The notes beneath the pieces were generated by a model. The model searched no databases. It was given only the letters and a program-made list of their open reading frames with translations, and had not been told where the DNA came from. 64,000 nucleotides of DNA, taken from the NCBI GenBank assembly GCA_016185345.1, contig JACPNS010000003.1, forward strand, positions 310,001 through 374,000. The letters run 5' to 3'. Both the position numbers and the translations under genes were made by a program. This document shows, in pieces, positions 60,101 through 64,000 of the stretch (position 1 is its first letter; each line of letters begins with the position of its first letter). Source of the stretch: Solirubrobacterales bacterium (GTDB lineage: Bacteria; Actinomycetota; Thermoleophilia; Solirubrobacterales; JACPNS01).

Positions 60101-61869
60101 AGGTCACCGAGAAGGTCGCCGCCGCGCGTAACGCGACCACTGGCACCGACCTGATCTCGCCCTCAAATAACCACGACCTTTACTCGATCGAAGACCTCGC
60201 CGAACTGATCGACGAGCTCAAGACCGCCAATCCCGACGCCCGCGTGGCCGTCAAGGTGCCAGTCGTGCCGAACATCGGCACGATCGGCGTGGGCATCGCC
60301 AAGGCGGGCGCCGACATCATCACCCTCTCTGGCTTCGAGGGCGGCACCGGAGCCGCCCGCGCGCACGCGCTGCGCCACGTCGGCCTGCCGAGCGACATCG
60401 GCACCCGTGCCGTGCACCAAGCACTGATGGAGGCCGGCATCCGCAACCGCGTCGAGATCTGGGCCGACGGCGGCTACCGCCACGGCTGGGACATCGTCAA
60501 GCTGCACATGCTCGGCGCCAACCGCGTCGGCTTCGGCACGCTCGCGATGGTCAGCCTCGGCTGCACGATCTGCCGTGGCTGCCAGCTGGACACCTGCCAC
60601 GTCGGCATCGCAACCCAGATCGAAACGGTCGAGCAGGCCGAGCAGCACGGACTGAAGAAGTTCACGCCGCAGGTTCTGCCTACTGCCGTAGAGGCCTGCG
60701 CCACATTCTTCAAGGGCATCGGCGAGGAGGTTCGTGAGATCACCGCGATGCTCGGCTACGAGAATTCACAGGATCTTGTCGGTCGCTCCGACCTGCTGGT
60801 CCAGTCTGCCGCGGCCGACAAGGTCGACATCACCGAGCTGATTCAGCCGCTCGAGGAATACCTCGACCTCACGCCGCTCGACCTGCCGGTCGAAGCGATC
60901 GTCGACGATCGCGCCGAGGCGGGAATCATCATGTCCCGCCCGATCCTGCTCCCCGAGAAAGAAGCTTCAAAAACAATCGCCGGCCTCGTCGCAGACGTCT
61001 GCGGCGGCCCGATCCGCGCAGGCGGCGACCCGCTCTCATACGAATACCCGCGCTCGACCAACAGCAACGACCGCGTTCTCGGCACCGAGCTCGCCGGCGG
61101 AATCTCGCGCGAGCGGATCTTCGGCGACGGCCCCGCAGGCACCGACGAGACGCTCGTAAATGTCAGTTTCAACCAAGGCTCAGTCGCCGGTGGTGGCCTT
61201 GGCGCCTTCAACGTCTACGGCGTAAATATTGATGTCCAGGGCGGCGCCCAGGACGGCGTCGGCAAGTCAATGCTCGGCGGCCAGATCAGCGTGCTCAAGG
61301 GCACCAACCGCTTTGGCAAGCGCGTCAACGGCTCTGTGGGCAAGTCCTTCGCCTACGGCGCTCAGCGTGGCCGCCTGTTTGTTCAGGGCGACGCCGACTC
61401 GCGATTTTGCATTCGCCTCTCGGGCGCCGACGTGGTCATCGCAGGCGAGCCGACAGAGCCGCTCGACGACGCCCGCGGCTGCATCGCCGACCGCGCGAAC
61501 ATCAAGGGCTTCGCATTTGAGTACATGACCGACGGCCGCGCCGTAGTGCTCGGCGACCCGGGCCCGTGGGCCTGCGCCGGCATGACCGGTGGCCGCATCT
61601 ATATGCGCAAGTGGGAAGAGATGGGCCTGACCAAGGCAGCGCTCGAGCGCAGGCTCGGTAAGGGCGCCAAGGCCGTGATCGAAGAGATCGACGCCGAGGG
61701 CCTGCTCGACATCCAGGAACTGCTCGAGGCGTACGCGTTCGAGCTGCGAAAGAGCGGCCAACCCGAAGAGGCAGATCGCATGGTTGCCCTCGCCGCAGCT
61801 GCAGGCGACAACTTCCTCCAGTGCGTGCCCGAGAGCGAGCAGGCCGACCCGTCAATCTCGACTGAATAA
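57133..61869 (+). CDS. gltB: Glutamate synthase large subunit
   Basis: 1578 residues from ATG 57133, with GAGGAGAG just upstream. Class II glutaminase domain (to about 430) with the nucleophile Cys58 in EDQDACALYAS, implying a 57-residue propeptide, and HNGEINT; central domain; FMN-binding synthase domain with IASMSFGSQSETAFRAYAEAA, SVNGEGGEPHD, SPSNNHDLYSIEDLAELI, GFEGGTGAARAH, and the Fe-S loop GCTICRGCQLDTCHVGIATQ; GXGXG beta-helix domain at the C-terminus (GAQDGVGKSMLGGQISV, GMTGGRIYM). Makes glutamate from glutamine and 2-oxoglutarate. The motif after the Cys is ALYAS rather than the common GVGF. No gltD neighbour. Confidence 0.95.
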   Translation: MYNENSQRDSAAQPLSSWHTAAQRTDKTVPNRDVARFDHRTDYSPLRPPQSVEDQDACALYASVRKDGKPSHEPIPLALDALHQMLHRAGNIDGEGDGCGVQIDIPRKIWAEEVRKDGHAPDLALDEKFAVAHIFVPRNSDVKAVQHDALELMSSAGFRVLAQREGAVDSSALGPTAREEEPVFWQVAGIIDGKRACFDLTIELEQDFDIHVASFSHSNVVYKVMGAPIALGRYFPDLLDERLETVFVLGHNRYSTNTWPTFKRVQPFSVIGHNGEINTIVQLREEARLLGVPIHTDGSDSQDFNRAVATFIQRDGVSLIETMEMVLPPIVNEIKDLAGDLQHFYMYLRQVFGPFTQGPVALISRDENECVFSTDALGLRPLWLVETIDDYIFSSEPGVAPVADVVSDPKPFAPGEKIGVIVNPGKEARLLSHDEIQHTAFRRWRERTNVTEFPRYDTALLTGGPIEGPDIPGYSHAGPAEPVKVSDVVLGGFGWQRDDMKLIQQMASNGAEPIGSLGYDGPLAALSPERQNIADYFKETVAVVTNPAIDREREIEHFSCRTVFGERPAPTAAMEKATTVELSFPIVLGGHHEIAPLNAETLRGIARSHKTYLLEDLWEEFSGHRSAVLDIACLESENTKGAIERLKHEAVDLVRAGAELIVLSDKTVYEGDRRFIDPHLAVSAIDSALKTAKLENGEVNLRRRTSLLLRSGAIRNVHDVMIALGLGADGICPYVMLEVACVDDYESDYNNLCAALRKGMEKVISTIGIHEIRGYARQFSAIGLRPELAEILGTKSYFGSDKGGLGFAELDADGDVRKRVFSEEEVAKPAKTFHFYPKVWKAANAVANQRSDYAEYSTKVRELEAANPISLRHIMDVKSDREPIPLDRASATVGHHDYPIVIASMSFGSQSETAFRAYAEAAKQLNILSVNGEGGEPHDMIGQYPKHRGQQVASGRFGVTSDLLNSSYLLEIKIGQGAKPGEGGHLPARKVTEKVAAARNATTGTDLISPSNNHDLYSIEDLAELIDELKTANPDARVAVKVPVVPNIGTIGVGIAKAGADIITLSGFEGGTGAARAHALRHVGLPSDIGTRAVHQALMEAGIRNRVEIWADGGYRHGWDIVKLHMLGANRVGFGTLAMVSLGCTICRGCQLDTCHVGIATQIETVEQAEQHGLKKFTPQVLPTAVEACATFFKGIGEEVREITAMLGYENSQDLVGRSDLLVQSAAADKVDITELIQPLEEYLDLTPLDLPVEAIVDDRAEAGIIMSRPILLPEKEASKTIAGLVADVCGGPIRAGGDPLSYEYPRSTNSNDRVLGTELAGGISRERIFGDGPAGTDETLVNVSFNQGSVAGGGLGAFNVYGVNIDVQGGAQDGVGKSMLGGQISVLKGTNRFGKRVNGSVGKSFAYGAQRGRLFVQGDADSRFCIRLSGADVVIAGEPTEPLDDARGCIADRANIKGFAFEYMTDGRAVVLGDPGPWACAGMTGGRIYMRKWEEMGLTKAALERRLGKGAKAVIEEIDAEGLLDIQELLEAYAFELRKSGQPEEADRMVALAAAAGDNFLQCVPESEQADPSISTE

Positions 61870-61878
61870 GATCGCTGC

Positions 61879-62397
61879 ATGCGTTCGGCTCAGGCCCAAA
61901 TCACGATCGACCGGTCGCCCGAGGAGATCTACGAGTACCTGCTCGATATCGCCTCACGTCCCGAGTTCGCGCCCGAACTTTTCCGCGAGTTTCACCTCGC
62001 CCGCGTCGAGAGCAAGGGCATCGGCGCAGGCGCGCGCTATCGGCTGCATCGCAAGCTGCGCGATCGCTACGCAGGCACCACCATTACCGAGGGCATCCCA
62101 GGCCAGCGCCTGCTTGAGGAGGGCTCAACGGGCCGGGGCGGCCGCGTAGGCATGGCGGCCGAGTTTCTCCTCGAAGAGCAGCCGGGCGGCGCCACAAAGG
62201 TCACCTGGATCCTCGAGCTATACCCGATGAATCCAGTCGACCGCATGCGTGAGATCGGTCAGCGCAGGCAGATCAACCGCCGCATGAAGCGCGGGATCCG
62301 GCGCCTTCGCGGCATTCTCGAAGGCGTCCAGAGCTCGGTGCCGGGCGAACGTCCCACCGTCGCAGGTCTCGATCTGACATACGTGCCCAACCCCTGA
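61879..62397 (+). CDS. SRPBCC (START/Bet v 1-like) family protein
   Basis: 172 residues. N-terminal ITIDRSPEEIYEYLLDIASRPEFAPEL, then SKGIGAGARYRLHRKLRDRYAGTTI, GMAAEFLLEEQPGGATKVTWILELYPMNPVD and a Lys/Arg-rich C-terminal helix. This is the ligand-cavity fold of polyketide cyclase/START proteins; the ligand is unknown. It follows gltB by 9 nt and is probably co-transcribed, without an evident functional link. Confidence 0.82.
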   Translation: MRSAQAQITIDRSPEEIYEYLLDIASRPEFAPELFREFHLARVESKGIGAGARYRLHRKLRDRYAGTTITEGIPGQRLLEEGSTGRGGRVGMAAEFLLEEQPGGATKVTWILELYPMNPVDRMREIGQRRQINRRMKRGIRRLRGILEGVQSSVPGERPTVAGLDLTYVPNP

Positions 62398-62460
62398 TTC
62401 GGCACGCTCGCGACGATCGTCACTTACCCGGCCCTGCCACTTACTAGACTGGCGCCTCGC

Positions 62461-63042
62461 ATGAAGCATTCCCCGTCACGCACGCGCGCAAAGCGCACGC
62501 TCACCAAGCTCGCAACACTTCTCACCATCAGCGCAGTTGCCGCCACGGCATCCGGCTGCGCGAAGCAGGTCAAGCGCATCGAATCTGAAAACGAGGGCAC
62601 TCGCATTTACCTCGACGGCGCGTTCTATCAGATCCAGATTTCGCGGCTGCTCAACCCCAAAGACGTCGAGGACAGCTTCTACCTCAAAGGCCAGCCCACG
62701 CCGGCAAAGGGCGATTCCTACTTCGGAGTCTTCCTCTACGTGACGAACGAGGACCAGGATCGCCGCGTCCTCCCGATCGCCGCCGAGAAGATGAAGATCG
62801 TTTCTGCCTCGGGCGACGAGTTCGAGCCAGTCGAGGTCAAGACTCCGGGTTGGGGCTACGAGCCTTCTCCGATCGGCAAGGGAGCGATGCTTCCGGTGCC
62901 GAACACACCTGCGTTTGTTGGACCGATCCGTGGTGGCCTGGTGCTTTTCCGTATCCCGAACGCCGACCTGGACGACCGTCCACTCGAACTCGAGATCAAA
63001 GCGCTCAACGACAAGACCGGCACGATCCGCCTCGACGTCTAA
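62461..63042 (+). CDS. Lipoprotein with DUF4352-like beta domain
   Basis: 193 residues. Basic N-terminus (KHSPSRTRAKRTLTK), hydrophobic core and lipobox ATASGC. The mature part looks like an Ig-like/DUF4352 extracellular domain: FYQIQISRLLNP, SYFGVFLYVTNEDQDRRVLPI, FEPVEVKTPGWGYEP, GGLVLFRIPNADLDDRPLELEI. Function unknown. TAGACT lies 10 nt before the ATG. Confidence 0.78.
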   Translation: MKHSPSRTRAKRTLTKLATLLTISAVAATASGCAKQVKRIESENEGTRIYLDGAFYQIQISRLLNPKDVEDSFYLKGQPTPAKGDSYFGVFLYVTNEDQDRRVLPIAAEKMKIVSASGDEFEPVEVKTPGWGYEPSPIGKGAMLPVPNTPAFVGPIRGGLVLFRIPNADLDDRPLELEIKALNDKTGTIRLDV

Positions 63043-63121
63043 ACCCGCCGTCCTCAAAAGTTGACATCGTCCGTGGACGCCTGATGGTCAGAGCCTCCTC
63101 CCATCACGTCATCATCAGCGC

Positions 63122-64000
63122 ATGAGCCTGCTTGATTGGACGATCATCCTCGGCGTGGTGGTCTTCGCCGCCTGGGGATTCCGCCAGGGTGCCGTTATCG
63201 GTATCTCCTCGCTGATCGGTTTCATCGGGGGCACGCTCGTTGGCGTGAACGTCGCTGGTCGACTGCTTGAGAGCGGCAACGACTCTCCGTACACACCGCT
63301 GCTCGCGCTCGCGGTGGCACTTCTGGTCGGCGGAATCCTCGCGGAGGTTGCGCTGCTGATCGGGTATCGCATGCGCGTCAAGTTCACGAGCCTTGGGGCG
63401 CGCAGGGTCGACGGCGCGGTGGGGGCTGTGCTACTGGCCGCATTCGCGATCGGCATCGTGTGGGTCGGCGCTGCTGCGATCGCTCAGTCGCGCGCCAACA
63501 AGGAGCTGAGGCGCGAAATTCGCACCTCAGCCGTAGTCAAACAACTGAACGCCGTTCTACCGCCAAGCACAGGCGTGCTTGACGCGCTCGCGCGCATCGA
63601 CCCCGTCCCGCAGATCAACGGACCGGCTCCGAACGTCGCAGCGCCCGACAGCGCCGTCGCCCGCGACCCAGACGTGCAACGAGCCGCGAACTCGACTGTG
63701 CGCATCCTGGGCACGGCCTGCGGCTACGGCATCGAAGGCTCGGGCTGGGTCGCCAGCAATGGGATCGTGGTCACGAACGCCCATGTGGTCGCCGGAGAGC
63801 TCGACACATCCGTTCAGTTGCTCGGAACAGGCCCGCAGCTCAGGGCCCAGGCGATCTGGTTCGACGCCAAGAACGACCTCGCAATTCTTTACGTGCCGGG
63901 GCTCACCGCGCCGCCGCTCCAGATGATCACAGAGACCGCGAAGGGCACCTCGGGCGCCGTGATCGGCTACCCGCTCAACGGCCCGCTCGACATCCAACCC
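63122..64000 (+). CDS. MarP-like membrane serine protease (C-terminus outside window)
   Basis: Frame open from ATG 63122 to the window end (293 residues visible). CvpA-like N-terminal membrane part with four segments (about 1-125: LLDWTIILGVVVFAAWGFRQGAVIG, LLALAVALLVGGILAEVALL, GAVLLAAFAIGIVWVGAAAI), then a chymotrypsin-fold domain: VRILGTACGYGIEGSGWV, catalytic His in VVTNAHVVAG and catalytic Asp in KNDLAILYVPG. The Ser lies beyond the edge. Mycobacterial MarP, of the same layout, maintains intrabacterial pH and processes a wall hydrolase; the Cys in GTACG matches its redox-sensitive Cys region. Confidence 0.88.
   Translation, partial: MSLLDWTIILGVVVFAAWGFRQGAVIGISSLIGFIGGTLVGVNVAGRLLESGNDSPYTPLLALAVALLVGGILAEVALLIGYRMRVKFTSLGARRVDGAVGAVLLAAFAIGIVWVGAAAIAQSRANKELRREIRTSAVVKQLNAVLPPSTGVLDALARIDPVPQINGPAPNVAAPDSAVARDPDVQRAANSTVRILGTACGYGIEGSGWVASNGIVVTNAHVVAGELDTSVQLLGTGPQLRAQAIWFDAKNDLAILYVPGLTAPPLQMITETAKGTSGAVIGYPLNGPLDIQP

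Noticed and set aside
1-64000. CRISPR array, prophage or integron
   Set aside because: No regularly spaced direct repeats, phage structural genes or integrases were seen.

Overview
The window reads as a GC-rich chromosomal segment of a deep-branching actinobacterium, most likely Thermoleophilia (Solirubrobacterales-like). This is inferred from the gene set: CarD, DisA, actinobacterial-type aspartate-family genes, delta-60 repeat secreted proteins, a firmicute-like SigH, and many starts placed 6-7 nt behind a TANNNT -10 box (apparently leaderless mRNAs). Genes lie on both strands with tight, often overlapping junctions. No rRNA, prophage or CRISPR array was seen. One tRNA (Thr, TGT) is present.

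1-11.6 kb is an exopolysaccharide/cell-surface glycan locus: a partial glycoside-hydrolase-like protein, a polyprenyl-phosphate sugar transferase, an EF-hand membrane protein, an O-antigen-ligase-like protein with a decayed TPR duplication behind it, a pyruvyl transferase, a GT4 glycosyltransferase, a flippase, a frameshifted polymerase, a GT2 glycosyltransferase and an FkbM methyltransferase. 11.6-14 kb holds a flavin/F420-type oxidoreductase and an ABC1 (UbiB-type) kinase.

14.1-24.4 kb is a conserved housekeeping block: disA, carD, ispD, a receiver-only response regulator and histidine kinase, a PHP phosphatase, ispF, gltX, cysS, rlmB, sigH. The order strongly recalls the Bacillus disA-ispD-ispF-gltX-cysS-rlmB-sigH block, with actinobacterial CarD added. 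24.4-26.2 kb is a hipBA module with three evenly spaced operators, followed by tRNA-Thr. 26.3-36 kb carries a PlsC-GpsA fusion, an ECF sigma/membrane protein pair, a rhomboid protease between two paralogous delta-60 proteins, a BtuF-like protein, a pterin dehydratase and a CBS/DUF21 protein.

36.0-36.85 kb is a small RAYT (Y1 transposase) unit bracketed by two nearly identical 47-nt hairpins. 36.9-44.8 kb holds 3-hydroxyacyl-CoA dehydrogenase and thiolase (divergent), two HD-GYP paralogues, a CWB2-like lipoprotein and an acyl-CoA dehydrogenase. 44.8-52.4 kb has a metal-binding lipoprotein, a c-di-AMP (ydaO/yuaA) riboswitch ahead of an M23 peptidase, lgt, a zinc ABC system whose first gene fuses a permease to a substrate-binding domain, a Zur-like box, a Fur-family regulator and a monooxygenase.

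52.4-64 kb is lysA-hom-thrC-thrB, gltB, an SRPBCC protein, a lipoprotein and the start of a MarP-like protease. The clearest regulatory story is c-di-AMP: the synthase DisA and a c-di-AMP riboswitch controlling a cell-wall hydrolase are both in this window.
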